From: Pirellula sp.
GTDB lineage: Bacteria > Planctomycetota > Planctomycetia > Pirellulales > Pirellulaceae
Length of the DNA: 64,000 nucleotides
Assembly (NCBI GenBank): GCA_021736575.1
Contig: JAIPFP010000001.1
Coordinates: 1-64,000 of the forward strand
Direction of reading: 5' to 3'
Shown here: in pieces, positions 22,244 through 31,976 of the stretch
How positions within the stretch are numbered: position 1 is the first letter of the stretch
Layout of the letters: every line of letters starts with the position of its first letter
Position numbers and translations under genes: made by a program
Notes under the pieces: generated by a model
Told to the model about the DNA's origin: nothing
What the model saw: only the letters and a program-made list of their open reading frames with translations
Database searches by the model: none

Positions 22244-24472
22244 ATGAAAGAATATTTGAACAACGGTCGATTATGGCGCCTCTGTCTGAAGGAATTGAGA
22301 GAAAGTCTTCGCGATCGACGTACGATTATCACGTTGGTGTTGATGCCGATTCTCGTTTATCCACTCTTGAGCATGGCGCTGCAACGTTTGATCGTAGGTG
22401 GCATCTCAAAAGCGGAGCCGGAATACGCTTTTCTCCTGGGAACGCAAGACGAAGAGACAGCGCAAAAAATTCAAAACCTGCTGATGGAAGCAAGACGCGT
22501 CAACAAGATTGGAATCAGTTCACCCATTAAGATCACTCGGAGCGATGAATCGACTAATAAATCAACGGTTCCTTCCGAAGACAACAAAAATGCGATTGCA
22601 GTTTCAGCCGACCACGTTGGATTCAGCATCGTAATCGTCGAAAAAGTAAGCCTAGCTTCTGCGTTGGGGGACGCTCAAATTGACTTAGCCATCTCGAAAT
22701 TAGACGTAGAGTCGGTGGCATTCGAGCGGGAAACGTTTCCATCCTATCAGGTCCAGGTGGAGTTTCGACAAGGGGACCTGAGAAGCGAATCGGCTATGTC
22801 CGAGTTGCGACGAGCCTTGCAACTGTTAAACGATAATCAGTTTGAGTCCGTCCGCCAACGGATCAACGCTCGCTTGCCCGCAGTCGTTCAAATGAAAGCG
22901 AATGGGATTGGTCAACGACTTGACCCAGCCGCATCGATCGCAGGCGTTATCCCGTTGGTCTTGATTCTCATGACAATCACGGGTGCTGTTTATCCCGCCA
23001 TCGACCTGACCGCAGGTGAACGCGAACGCGGAACAATGGAGGCACTCATTGCGACACCTGCGCCGCGCTTTGCATTGCTTTTAAGCAAGTATGTTGCGGT
23101 CGTAGTCGTTGCAATTTTGACAGCCCTTGCGAATCTCTTTGCTACCTGGATAACGCTTTCGTTTGGTGGGCTCGGGCAAGCCATATTCGGCAAGCAAGGA
23201 TTCTCGCTTTGGATCCTGATTCAGATATTGCCGCTCTTGGTTATCTTTGCGGCATTTTTTAGCGCAATTCTGTTGGCATTGTGCTCCTTTGCGCGCAGCT
23301 TCAAAGAAGCGCAAGCGTATCTGATTCCCGTGATGCTCTTGTCTTTGGGCCCGGGATTGGTGACTTTGATGCCAAATGTGCAGTTTACCACCTTGCTTGG
23401 GATCGTTCCCTTGGTAAACATATTATTGCTCTCCCGCGATATCATGACGGGGCAATCCGAATTGGCTCCTGCCTTTGCGGCTGTCTTTTCCACCATTATT
23501 TATGCTGGTGCAACCTTGGTGGTTGCGTCGCGATTGTTTGGAGCTGAGGCAGCCACATCTGGATCGCAAGAGACATGGGCAGAATTACTTGGTCGTCCAA
23601 AGAAGACTCGATTGCTACCAACCATCGGTGAGCTGGCGATCTTTTTGGCGATTCTATTTCCAGTGTTCTTTATTGCCTCCAACCTAGGTGGGATGCTGGA
23701 TTTGCGAGCCGACTCAGCCATGTCCTTCCAAGCCGTTCTTTTAGTCATCCTGTTTATGTTGCTACCATTGGCGTTTGCTTGGTATCGTCGACTAGACTTG
23801 GCAACGACCTTTCGATTAAAGCCATTTGCAGATCCACTCGATTCAACAGGAATGCAGGTTGCGCGATCGCTCGGTTTTTTTGTTTCGGTCCTCTTATTGA
23901 GCTCAGGATTATGGATGGTCGCCTTTGAATCGTATTTGTTGTTTGAAAACTGGAGTTTAGCTTCGCATTTGAGCGAAGAAGAGCGGACAAAGCTCAAGGA
24001 TACATTTCTATTGATTCCGTTTTGGCTGGTGCTGCTAACCGGGGCAGTGGCACCCGCAGTTGCGGAAGAGTTTTTTTTCCGAGGATTCGCGCTTTCAGCC
24101 TTTCGATCTAAAGAGGCACCCTTTCGGAGTGTCCTGTACACCTCCATTCTTTTCGGCCTATTCCATGTGATCGCGGGAAACATTCTTTCCGTAGAGAAAC
24201 TTCTGCCAACGCTTATCCTAGGGTTTGCGCTCGGATGGGTTGCCATCAAAACGAATTCTCTCTGGCCTTGCATTTTGTTGCACGCTCTTCACAACGGGCT
24301 TGTTTTCGGGATGTCTAGAATCGGAGAAACAGAGCTGACGAAGTGGTTTGGGGCGGATACAAAGCATTTGCCCATGCTGTGGCTCGTTGGCGGGGGGCTT
24401 TCCATCATGGCCGGTATCACTTTATTACTTGTCGCAAGTCGACAAACAAGAACTTATGAAAACATTGCTTAA
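22244..24472 (+). CDS. ABC-2 permease (NatB-like) fused to CPBP-family intramembrane protease
   Basis: N-term ABC-2 permease; C-term EEFFFRGFALSAFR...FGLFHVIAGN...HALHNGLVFG CPBP motifs. Confidence 0.88.
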   Translation: MKEYLNNGRLWRLCLKELRESLRDRRTIITLVLMPILVYPLLSMALQRLIVGGISKAEPEYAFLLGTQDEETAQKIQNLLMEARRVNKIGISSPIKITRSDESTNKSTVPSEDNKNAIAVSADHVGFSIVIVEKVSLASALGDAQIDLAISKLDVESVAFERETFPSYQVQVEFRQGDLRSESAMSELRRALQLLNDNQFESVRQRINARLPAVVQMKANGIGQRLDPAASIAGVIPLVLILMTITGAVYPAIDLTAGERERGTMEALIATPAPRFALLLSKYVAVVVVAILTALANLFATWITLSFGGLGQAIFGKQGFSLWILIQILPLLVIFAAFFSAILLALCSFARSFKEAQAYLIPVMLLSLGPGLVTLMPNVQFTTLLGIVPLVNILLLSRDIMTGQSELAPAFAAVFSTIIYAGATLVVASRLFGAEAATSGSQETWAELLGRPKKTRLLPTIGELAIFLAILFPVFFIASNLGGMLDLRADSAMSFQAVLLVILFMLLPLAFAWYRRLDLATTFRLKPFADPLDSTGMQVARSLGFFVSVLLLSSGLWMVAFESYLLFENWSLASHLSEEERTKLKDTFLLIPFWLVLLTGAVAPAVAEEFFFRGFALSAFRSKEAPFRSVLYTSILFGLFHVIAGNILSVEKLLPTLILGFALGWVAIKTNSLWPCILLHALHNGLVFGMSRIGETELTKWFGADTKHLPMLWLVGGGLSIMAGITLLLVASRQTRTYENIA

Positions 24473-25715
24473 GGTGTTAGCGGTAGTGGGAGTCTTGGGG
24501 GCGATTGGCTTCGCATCGTATGGACCCGCAAAAGCGTATTTGGATGAACGCAACAAAATTAAATGGCGAACCCAAAGTGTCGTCAAAGGGAGCATCGTTC
24601 AATCGGTCAACTCCACTGGAAAAGTAGAACCCGTCCGACGAGTAAGTGTTGGCGCTTCGGTTAGCGGGCCGATTCTAGAATTGAACGTAGACTACAATAG
24701 CCCTGTCAAGGAAGGGCAATTGATGGCTCGCATTGACGCTCGAGTTTACAACTCAACTGTGGCACGAGACCAAGCCGTGTTCAAAACGCGTGAGGCCGAA
24801 GTGGCAAGAGCCGACGCCATGTTGCAGCAGGCACTGAATGACGAACGGCGAGGCGGGGAACTCAAGAAGGTTACACGTGAGTTTATTTCGGACGCTGAAA
24901 TGGATCAGTTCCGATTTATGCGAATGACCCGCGATGCGGAATTGTCGGTTACCAATGCCAACGTGGAGCAAGCCAAAGCCCAACTGGAAAACTCCCTAGC
25001 CAACCTGGCATACACCGAAATTCTAGCGCCATGCGATGGGATCGTTATCGAGAAAAAGATCGATATTGGGCAAACGCTTGCTTCGCAATTTCAAACACCT
25101 GAGATGTTTGTCATCGCCCCAGAGATGGAAAAGCGGATGCACATCTACGCCTCGGTCGACGAAGCGGACATCGGAATGATTCAAAAAGCCAAAGCCGAGA
25201 ACGAAGTCGTGCGATTCACCGTCGACGCCTATCCGGACGAACTCTTTGACCAAGGCAAGATCGTTCAAGTTCGAATGAGCAGTACCGAACAGCAAAATGT
25301 CATTACGTATCCTGTGATTGTCGAAACACCGAACGCCGATATGAAACTGATGCCGGGCATGACAGCCAACCTGTCGTTTCAAATCAACAAACGCGAAGAC
25401 ATCCTCAAAATCCCGAATTCGGCACTGCGCTTTTATCCACCCCGATTGCAAGTCCATCCGGACGACCGCAAGATTCTCGATGGTGTCGAGGATCAGAAAC
25501 AAGCGGTTACCGACACGGCCAAACAGATGTCGGCCGACGAAAAGGCGGACGCGAGCAAGGCCAAGAACACACGTTATGTCTGGATCGCCGAAGGAAATTT
25601 TTTGCGAGCCAAACAAGTCCGAACAGGCATTTCGGACAATCGCTACACGGAACTTGTCGAGGGCGAACTTGCCGAAGGGGAAGAACTCATCATCGGAGAG
25701 AAACCCAAACAATAG
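24456..25715 (+). CDS. HlyD/MacA-like efflux periplasmic adaptor
   Basis: N-term TM, STGKVEPVRRVSVGASVSGPILELNVDYNSPVKEGQLMARID; start moved to internal Met. Confidence 0.9.
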   Translation: MKTLLKVLAVVGVLGAIGFASYGPAKAYLDERNKIKWRTQSVVKGSIVQSVNSTGKVEPVRRVSVGASVSGPILELNVDYNSPVKEGQLMARIDARVYNSTVARDQAVFKTREAEVARADAMLQQALNDERRGGELKKVTREFISDAEMDQFRFMRMTRDAELSVTNANVEQAKAQLENSLANLAYTEILAPCDGIVIEKKIDIGQTLASQFQTPEMFVIAPEMEKRMHIYASVDEADIGMIQKAKAENEVVRFTVDAYPDELFDQGKIVQVRMSSTEQQNVITYPVIVETPNADMKLMPGMTANLSFQINKREDILKIPNSALRFYPPRLQVHPDDRKILDGVEDQKQAVTDTAKQMSADEKADASKAKNTRYVWIAEGNFLRAKQVRTGISDNRYTELVEGELAEGEELIIGEKPKQ

Positions 25716-25752
25716 CAGGGCCCAAGGTAGCCCCTCATCCCCAGCCCTATTT

Positions 25753-26196
25753 CTATGCACTCTTTTCAATGATCAGCGTTACAGGTCCGTCATTGACGAG
25801 CGAGACTCGCATGTCCGCTTGAAATACACCCTGTTGAGTCGGCACCCCTTTTGACCGGATAGACGCACAAAAAAACTCATAGAGATCCTTGGCGATTTCG
25901 GAAGACGCAGCTCCATCAAAACTTGGGCGTCTCCCCCGTATGCAATCGCCGTAGAGTGTGAATTGGCTAACGACCAGCATCGATCCACCAACGTCGCCGA
26001 CACTCAAATTCATCTTGCCCATCGAGTCCGAGAATGCGCGTACTTTCACACACCGATCGGCGACGTACTCGGCGATCTCGCGAGTATCGCCCCGTCCAAC
26101 ACCGAGTAGTACCAACCATCCTTGTTTGATCTCGCCGACGATTTGGCCATCCACTTCGACGTTACTTGACAGGACTCTTTGCAAAACGGCTCTCAA
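25753..26196 (-). CDS. dtd: D-aminoacyl-tRNA deacylase
   Basis: MRAVLQRV...GSMLVVSQFTLYGD...RRPSFDGAA, VSLVNDGPVT. Confidence 0.95.
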   Translation of the reverse strand: MRAVLQRVLSSNVEVDGQIVGEIKQGWLVLLGVGRGDTREIAEYVADRCVKVRAFSDSMGKMNLSVGDVGGSMLVVSQFTLYGDCIRGRRPSFDGAASSEIAKDLYEFFCASIRSKGVPTQQGVFQADMRVSLVNDGPVTLIIEKSA

Positions 26197-26215
26197 GAAA
26201 AGCTCTCCTCATACG

Positions 26216-26248
26216 AAAAAAGTCCTCTCGTTACCAAGAGGACTTTTC
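26216..26248 (-). terminator. Rho-independent terminator 3' of rpsG
   Basis: AAAAGTCCTCT-cgttacca-AGAGGACTTTT with flanking A/T tracts. Confidence 0.85.
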
Positions 26249-26278
26249 TGAGTTTTCGAATTCAAGAAACTTGAAAAA

Positions 26279-26749
26279 CTACCAAGCAAAGTGTGCGAAG
26301 GCTTTATTCGCATCCGCCATTCGGTGAGTATTTTCTCGCTTGGTGATCGCGGTACCTTCTTTGCGGTAAGCTGCCATTAGTTCGTCTGCAAGCTTCTGGT
26401 GTGTCGCGCGGCCTTTTTTGTCCCGAACGGCGGTCAATACCCATCGGAATGCCAAACTTTGTTGACGATTCTTATTAACTTGCATTGGCACTTGGTACGA
26501 AGCACCGCCCACTCGTTTCGATCGCACTTCGATGTATGGTTTTACGTTCTCGATGGCTTGCTCGAAAACTTCAATAGCGGGTCTATCTTTGATCTTTTCG
26601 GAGATCTCTTCGAGCGCACCGTAGAAGACGCCTTGAGCGGTGGTCTTCTTGCCATCGTACATTAGGCAATTGATGAACTTGGATGCCAGCAATGAGTTGT
26701 GGCGTGGGTCAGGTCGCAGGCTAGTGCGGGATGCAGTGATTTTGCCCAT
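26279..26749 (-). CDS. rpsG: 30S ribosomal protein S7
   Basis: [22 protein letters not shown]...[12 protein letters not shown]. Confidence 0.98.
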   Translation of the reverse strand: MGKITASRTSLRPDPRHNSLLASKFINCLMYDGKKTTAQGVFYGALEEISEKIKDRPAIEVFEQAIENVKPYIEVRSKRVGGASYQVPMQVNKNRQQSLAFRWVLTAVRDKKGRATHQKLADELMAAYRKEGTAITKRENTHRMADANKAFAHFAW

Positions 26750-26798
26750 AGTTTAGAAACGGTCGTTGAAATCGGTTGGAATGAGGAAAGAAACTAAA

Positions 26799-27167
26799 CT
26801 AAGCCTTCTTCGCGCCATACCGGCTGCGTGACTGCTTACGGCCAACGACACCCAGTGTGTCGCGACTACCGCGAACCACTTGGTAGCGAACACCTGGCAG
26901 ATCGCGAACTCGGCCACCGCGGACCAGAACGATCGAGTGCTCCTGCAGGTTGTGACCTTCACCTGGGATATAGACCGTCACTTCCTTGCCATTGCTCAAG
27001 CGAACACGCGTAATCTTACGCAACGCTGAATTGGGCTTCTTAGGCGTCATGGTTCGAACTAACAAACAAACACCCTGCTTTTGTGGGCACTGTTCGAGAA
27101 CAGGACTTTTTGTCCCCTTACGCTGAACAACGCGATTCTTTCGAACCAATTGATTGATGGTTGGCAT
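26799..27167 (-). CDS. rpsL: 30S ribosomal protein S12
   Basis: [12 protein letters not shown]...[38 protein letters not shown]. Confidence 0.98.
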   Translation of the reverse strand: MPTINQLVRKNRVVQRKGTKSPVLEQCPQKQGVCLLVRTMTPKKPNSALRKITRVRLSNGKEVTVYIPGEGHNLQEHSIVLVRGGRVRDLPGVRYQVVRGSRDTLGVVGRKQSRSRYGAKKA

Positions 27168-27233
27168 ACGTGATAAATATCTAGCGATCAAAGATAGAAG
27201 CAAAAACCCCCGCATTTATCGACAAGCTGGCAA

Positions 27234-27318
27234 TACCAAAGGTGGGAATCGAACCCACACGTCTGTTAAGGACACTGGATTTTGAGTCCAGCGCGTCTGC
27301 CGATTCCGCCACTTTGGC
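27234..27318 (-). tRNA. tRNA-Leu(CAA)
   Basis: GCCAAAG acceptor, CTGGA-CTCAAAA-TCCAG anticodon arm, variable arm, GGTTCGATTCC T-arm. Confidence 0.93.
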
Positions 27319-27620
27319 GAGTGGGATCAGCCGTCGATAAATTTCGGAACGTAAGTTTACCGGTGTGAACGCCAATTGGACAAGTCCAATGAATGTTTTT
27401 AAGTCAAATTCCTTCAACATCCCCATCATTTTTTCGACACATTGCCTGATCTTTTGTGAGAATTTGTTCCAAATTGGGGGTGATGGACGCATCCACAAAT
27501 TATTTGCTACCGTGAGCAAGCTGAGCCTCGCGGGCTCAAACAACGGTATTTTGGAATCCCGCCGGCTTGACCGGCGGATCGTTCAGGTTTCTCGGCTAAA
27601 CAATGAAGTAGATTCAATGC

Positions 27621-30227
27621 TTACTTCTTTTTCGTTCGCTTGGCTTTTCGTTGTGTCGCACTGGCTTGTGAACGCTTGCTGTTTTCGCTTGGCTGAGTCA
27701 CCGCTTCAGGCTTCTTGCCAAACAAGTTTTCCCATAATTCGGTCAGCGATTCGGGTGGCTTCGGCGCCTTTGGTTTTGGCCTGTCTTCTGTCGAACCGGC
27801 GTTGTTCGTCCGCAGTTGTTGCGGCGCAGTACCCTTGGCAAGCGCATTAAGGATGTCATTCGCGGTGTTTTCCGGCAAATCCACCATCGATGTCTTGGGC
27901 GTAAAGCGTTTGATCAAGAAACGCTCAACCAAGGACCATGTCGACGAGGTGATGAAGTAGATACAAAGGCCAGCCGGCACCTTAAAGAACAAGACTCCCA
28001 TCATGACAGTCATGACCATCATCATCTGCTGTGCCATCCGCGTTTGCTCATCCGTTGCCTTGGGCATAAGGACTTTTTGCTGAATGATGAACAACGTAAT
28101 GGTTACGATCGGAAGTATGTTCAAATACGGACCGAACCAACCTGAACCTCGACCCGCAATAAACTCAGGCATCCACGACTGCCAATCCATGAACATGTCT
28201 GGTCCAGCGAGATTGGAGCACCAATCCCAACCAGGTATCAACGGTTGCTGCCGAAGCCCAACGTCAACCGACACGCACCGATAAAGCCCAATCACGATGG
28301 GAAGCTGAATGAACGCTGGCAGGCAGCCTGCAAATTGATTGATGCCCGCTTTCTTCATCAACATCTGTTGAGCGGCCATCATCTTGCGAGGATCTTCTTT
28401 TAAGCCCTCTTTGAGTTTTGCCAAGTGAGGCTGAACCGATTGCATCTTTTGCGCATTGAGAGCCATTTTGCGACTCACAGGAAACATGCATGATCTCACC
28501 AGTACCGTCAGCATGATGATCGCGATACCGAAGTTTCCTGTTAGCCAATAGAAAGCATGCAATATCCAACCAAGTCGCTTTGCAAAGAAACCGAAAATAT
28601 GCCAACCATACTCAATGGCTTCGTCCAAATTGTATGCAGATAGAAGTTCTGGATGCTTTGGACCTGCAAAGATCTGATAATCGAGCTTCCATTCCCCTTT
28701 CGCTGGAATGGTGTTGACATCGGTTTCAAACCAGAAGCCCACGTTGGTCGCTTGTTGCTTGGACGATGGCAATTTGATTGGATCGGTAAACACAGAGTTG
28801 TGCACCGTCGCTTTGCCTCGCATCAGGTTGCTCATCGAACTCGCTTCACGCGTTCCGGGCAGCATGGCCGCCGTGAAGGATTGCGTATCCAATCCCATGT
28901 AGTTCACACTGCGTTTTGCCAGATTGTCCGCACGACCGAACAAAGGCATCTCCGGATCCGACGGAAAACTGATAGCATGCGACACAATGCTTCGGGTTGT
29001 AAAGAGCGAATGGCTTTTGAATCCATCGCCAACAATGATATCTCGGGCCCCCGCAGCATTGAAGAAAAACGGCGAGATCTTGGTAGGGTACCACCAGCCC
29101 TCCAGCGAAATGCCGTTCAATCCCTCTTGCCGAATCGAAATGCTGTGCGGTTGGTCGTCCAGGTTTCGGACAATCGTTGTGAGCTCGATGTGATGTTCGC
29201 GAACTTTGGGATCCCTGCTGTTACCCGAGGATGTCGTCGGTAGAAGTCGATATTGTTTCACTAACTCCAGGTTGGCTTTCACCCCTGAGAGTTTCAAATA
29301 CTCTTGCAAAGCGATGGTGTACTCCACGCCCATCCCTTGCTCCATGTCAAGTCGCTTTACGTTCCAATTTCCTTTAAGAGTCTTTTCGAGTCCAGTTATC
29401 GAGCGTTCCCCCTCCTCTATCGATACTTTGTCGACAGAGGCCAGCGTCGTAGCGCACGACGCGACCGGATCGTTTCCATTGACCTGCTCCCATTTAAAAT
29501 CGTCTTCGGCTCGGAGCACATCGAGCGGTCGTTCCGTCAGCGTACAGACAAAGGTGAGCAGTTTCCCGGGTGCATTGGTTTGCTCGGAATCCGCTTCCGC
29601 AGCGGATGAATCTCGCTGAATCTTGAGCTCAATAGTGCGACCCGGACCTTGGCTTCGCAAATGTCTTTCGAGCTTGAATAGCAATGGTGCACCCGACAAA
29701 TCATCCCAGCCGACAATTTTGTCCCCCACTTGGAGTCCAACCAAGGTGGCATCCTCAGTGCAAACGGCATTTGCGGCCGCCGACCCCTTGGGAACCGATT
29801 TGACATTCAACGAAACCGCAGTTTCCTCTAACGCCAAAAAACCAAGGTATCCCTCACGCTCTCGGGTTCGAAGCGATCGGTAGTCGAATCTATCTGGAAC
29901 TCTTTGCGCAACGAGTTCCATGCGTTCGATGGCCGCACCGCGATTGTCCAGCGTTACCAAAAACGGATACTTGTCGATTGCGTCCATGCTGCCCAAGGTA
30001 GACCGCTCGCGAGGCGGCTCCAACGGCAAGACGAAATTTGGATCCTCTTTGACCAGTCGTTCGGCTGTCTCTTTGGTCTCTTTGAGCTTCTTTGACTTGA
30101 CTTCTTCCGCAAGCTGGGTTTGCTTTTCTTGTTCCAAGCGTGCAAGTTCTTTGTTTCGTTGCATACTGTTGAACAGCAGAAACATCGAAACGCAGATAAG
30201 TAACCACGCAATTAATTTTCTGTCCAC
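27621..30227 (-). CDS. yidC: Membrane protein insertase YidC (long periplasmic domain)
   Basis: WILHAFYWLTGNFGIAIIMLTVLVRSCMFPVSRK; GCLPAFIQLPIVIGLY. Confidence 0.95.
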   Translation of the reverse strand: MDRKLIAWLLICVSMFLLFNSMQRNKELARLEQEKQTQLAEEVKSKKLKETKETAERLVKEDPNFVLPLEPPRERSTLGSMDAIDKYPFLVTLDNRGAAIERMELVAQRVPDRFDYRSLRTREREGYLGFLALEETAVSLNVKSVPKGSAAANAVCTEDATLVGLQVGDKIVGWDDLSGAPLLFKLERHLRSQGPGRTIELKIQRDSSAAEADSEQTNAPGKLLTFVCTLTERPLDVLRAEDDFKWEQVNGNDPVASCATTLASVDKVSIEEGERSITGLEKTLKGNWNVKRLDMEQGMGVEYTIALQEYLKLSGVKANLELVKQYRLLPTTSSGNSRDPKVREHHIELTTIVRNLDDQPHSISIRQEGLNGISLEGWWYPTKISPFFFNAAGARDIIVGDGFKSHSLFTTRSIVSHAISFPSDPEMPLFGRADNLAKRSVNYMGLDTQSFTAAMLPGTREASSMSNLMRGKATVHNSVFTDPIKLPSSKQQATNVGFWFETDVNTIPAKGEWKLDYQIFAGPKHPELLSAYNLDEAIEYGWHIFGFFAKRLGWILHAFYWLTGNFGIAIIMLTVLVRSCMFPVSRKMALNAQKMQSVQPHLAKLKEGLKEDPRKMMAAQQMLMKKAGINQFAGCLPAFIQLPIVIGLYRCVSVDVGLRQQPLIPGWDWCSNLAGPDMFMDWQSWMPEFIAGRGSGWFGPYLNILPIVTITLFIIQQKVLMPKATDEQTRMAQQMMMVMTVMMGVLFFKVPAGLCIYFITSSTWSLVERFLIKRFTPKTSMVDLPENTANDILNALAKGTAPQQLRTNNAGSTEDRPKPKAPKPPESLTELWENLFGKKPEAVTQPSENSKRSQASATQRKAKRTKKK

Positions 30228-30369
30228 TAATCGGTCGCTCGCCTAAGAGGGCATCAGTTCCGGAATTAACATTAAGTCCAGAATTGTCAGCAACTTAGGG
30301 CGTTTTGGCTAGTGCAATTGACAGGCCAAGAATTCGGATGAAATTCGTATCATCATGCTGCGAATAGAC

Positions 30370-31746
30370 TTAGAACAGTTCTTTGATCTCGCGGTATCCG
30401 AAGTCCACCAGCGGAAATGGCCTGCCAGCAGGGCCTGGTAAGTGGCTTTCTAGATTCAGACCCAAGGAATGAAAGATGGTTGCGACTACCTCGGGCGGCT
30501 CAGTCGGTCGATCTACCGGTACAGCCCCGATTGGATCGCTAGCGCCTACAATGCGTCCTCCCTGCACACCGCCGCCTGCAAAATACACGGAAAAACACTG
30601 TGGCCAATGATCTCGGCCACCCGCTGGGTTGACCTTGGGTGTGCGTCCAAACTCTGCCAAATTGCAAACCATGGTATCGTCCAGCATTCCTCGCTGGTGC
30701 AAATCCTCGATCAATGCCGAATAGCCTTGGTCATACATCGGAGCCACCACATTCTTCATGCCTTCGATCGAGGTGAAGGGTTTGCTGCCGTGAATATCCC
30801 AACTGATCTCATCGAAAACGGTCAGAAACGTGTTGATCGTTACGAACCGCACGCCCGCTTCCACCAGTCGTCGCGCAAGCAAACAACATTGGCCGAATCG
30901 GTGCATTCCATATCGTTCGCGGACCGACTGGGGCTCTTTGCTCAAGTCAAAAGCGTTCCGAGCTTCAGGACTGGTCATGAGACGATAGGCCGATTGGAAG
31001 TTATCGTCCATCATCTTTGCGGATTCGCTCGCTTCGAAATTTTTAACCGTGGAGTCGACCACATCACGCATGCGGCGTCGACGATCGATACGGGCCGTGC
31101 CTATGGAGTCTGGAGGCAAAAGGTCCGGTACCTTAAAGTCCTTTTTGGATGGGTCCGCCATGAGCGCAAACGGATCCTGCGCCTTGCCCAAAAAGCCTCC
31201 AGCTTGACCGTTCGGTAAGTTGCCACCACCACGCCCCATTGTCTCCGGCAACACCACATGCGGAGGCAGATCCGATCGGCGCCCAAGCATATAGCTGGCA
31301 ACCGATCCAACGTGCGGCGTATTGACACCACCAGCAAATTGCCTACCCGTTTGCATAATCTGCCAGCCAGCGTCGTGAACCGCTGCACCTCGATGGAAAC
31401 ACGAACGCACAATCGAAAACTTGTCCGCAACTTTCGCATGCAGAGGAAGTATCTCGGAAATCTGAACCCCGCTCGCATTAGTCGGAATTGGCTGAAACGG
31501 GCCGCGAATTTCCGATGGTGCATCCGGCTTCATGTCGAACGTGTCGAGCTGGCTCGGTGCGCCAAGATTGAAGATCATAATGGCGGACCGTTTGCTCTTG
31601 CTTGGGTCGACCTTGCCTGCCTCCATCGCAGCAAGATACTGTGGCAATCCAAGTCCAATTGCCCCAAGCGTACCGGCTTGAAGGAAATCGCGACGGTGGA
31701 TTCCATTACAAGTTTGAGCCGACCCTTTTCCAACAAACGTTAACAT
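30370..31746 (-). CDS. DUF1501 domain-containing protein
   Basis: HRRDFLQAGTLGAIGLGL TAT-like; FNLGAPSQLDTFDMKPDAPSEIRG; GRDHWPQCFS. Confidence 0.92.
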   Translation of the reverse strand: MLTFVGKGSAQTCNGIHRRDFLQAGTLGAIGLGLPQYLAAMEAGKVDPSKSKRSAIMIFNLGAPSQLDTFDMKPDAPSEIRGPFQPIPTNASGVQISEILPLHAKVADKFSIVRSCFHRGAAVHDAGWQIMQTGRQFAGGVNTPHVGSVASYMLGRRSDLPPHVVLPETMGRGGGNLPNGQAGGFLGKAQDPFALMADPSKKDFKVPDLLPPDSIGTARIDRRRRMRDVVDSTVKNFEASESAKMMDDNFQSAYRLMTSPEARNAFDLSKEPQSVRERYGMHRFGQCCLLARRLVEAGVRFVTINTFLTVFDEISWDIHGSKPFTSIEGMKNVVAPMYDQGYSALIEDLHQRGMLDDTMVCNLAEFGRTPKVNPAGGRDHWPQCFSVYFAGGGVQGGRIVGASDPIGAVPVDRPTEPPEVVATIFHSLGLNLESHLPGPAGRPFPLVDFGYREIKELF

Positions 31747-31844
31747 GGCGACAACCGCTCCATTGATCCATTGATCCAGTTTAAAAAATTTATGCAGGCA
31801 CAAACGATTATAACACAGAACAGACCTTAGGCGTAAAGTCGCAA

Positions 31845-31973
31845 GACACAGCCGACAAACGGTACAACAGGCACGCTCTGCCGTGCCGTTCGCAGTCCAG
31901 CTTTTGCCAGGATTCTAGGTGGACGGCACATGCAATGTGCCGACCTACTACTTTGACTTTTGCCGGCTGTGTC
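31845..31973. mobile_element. MITE-like element copy A (TIR GACACAGCCGaCAAA)
   Basis: Terminal inverted repeats GACACAGCCGACAAA / TTTTGCCGGCTGTGTC, two internal hairpins; inverted second copy at 50690-50807. Confidence 0.75.
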
Positions 31974-31976
31974 TAG

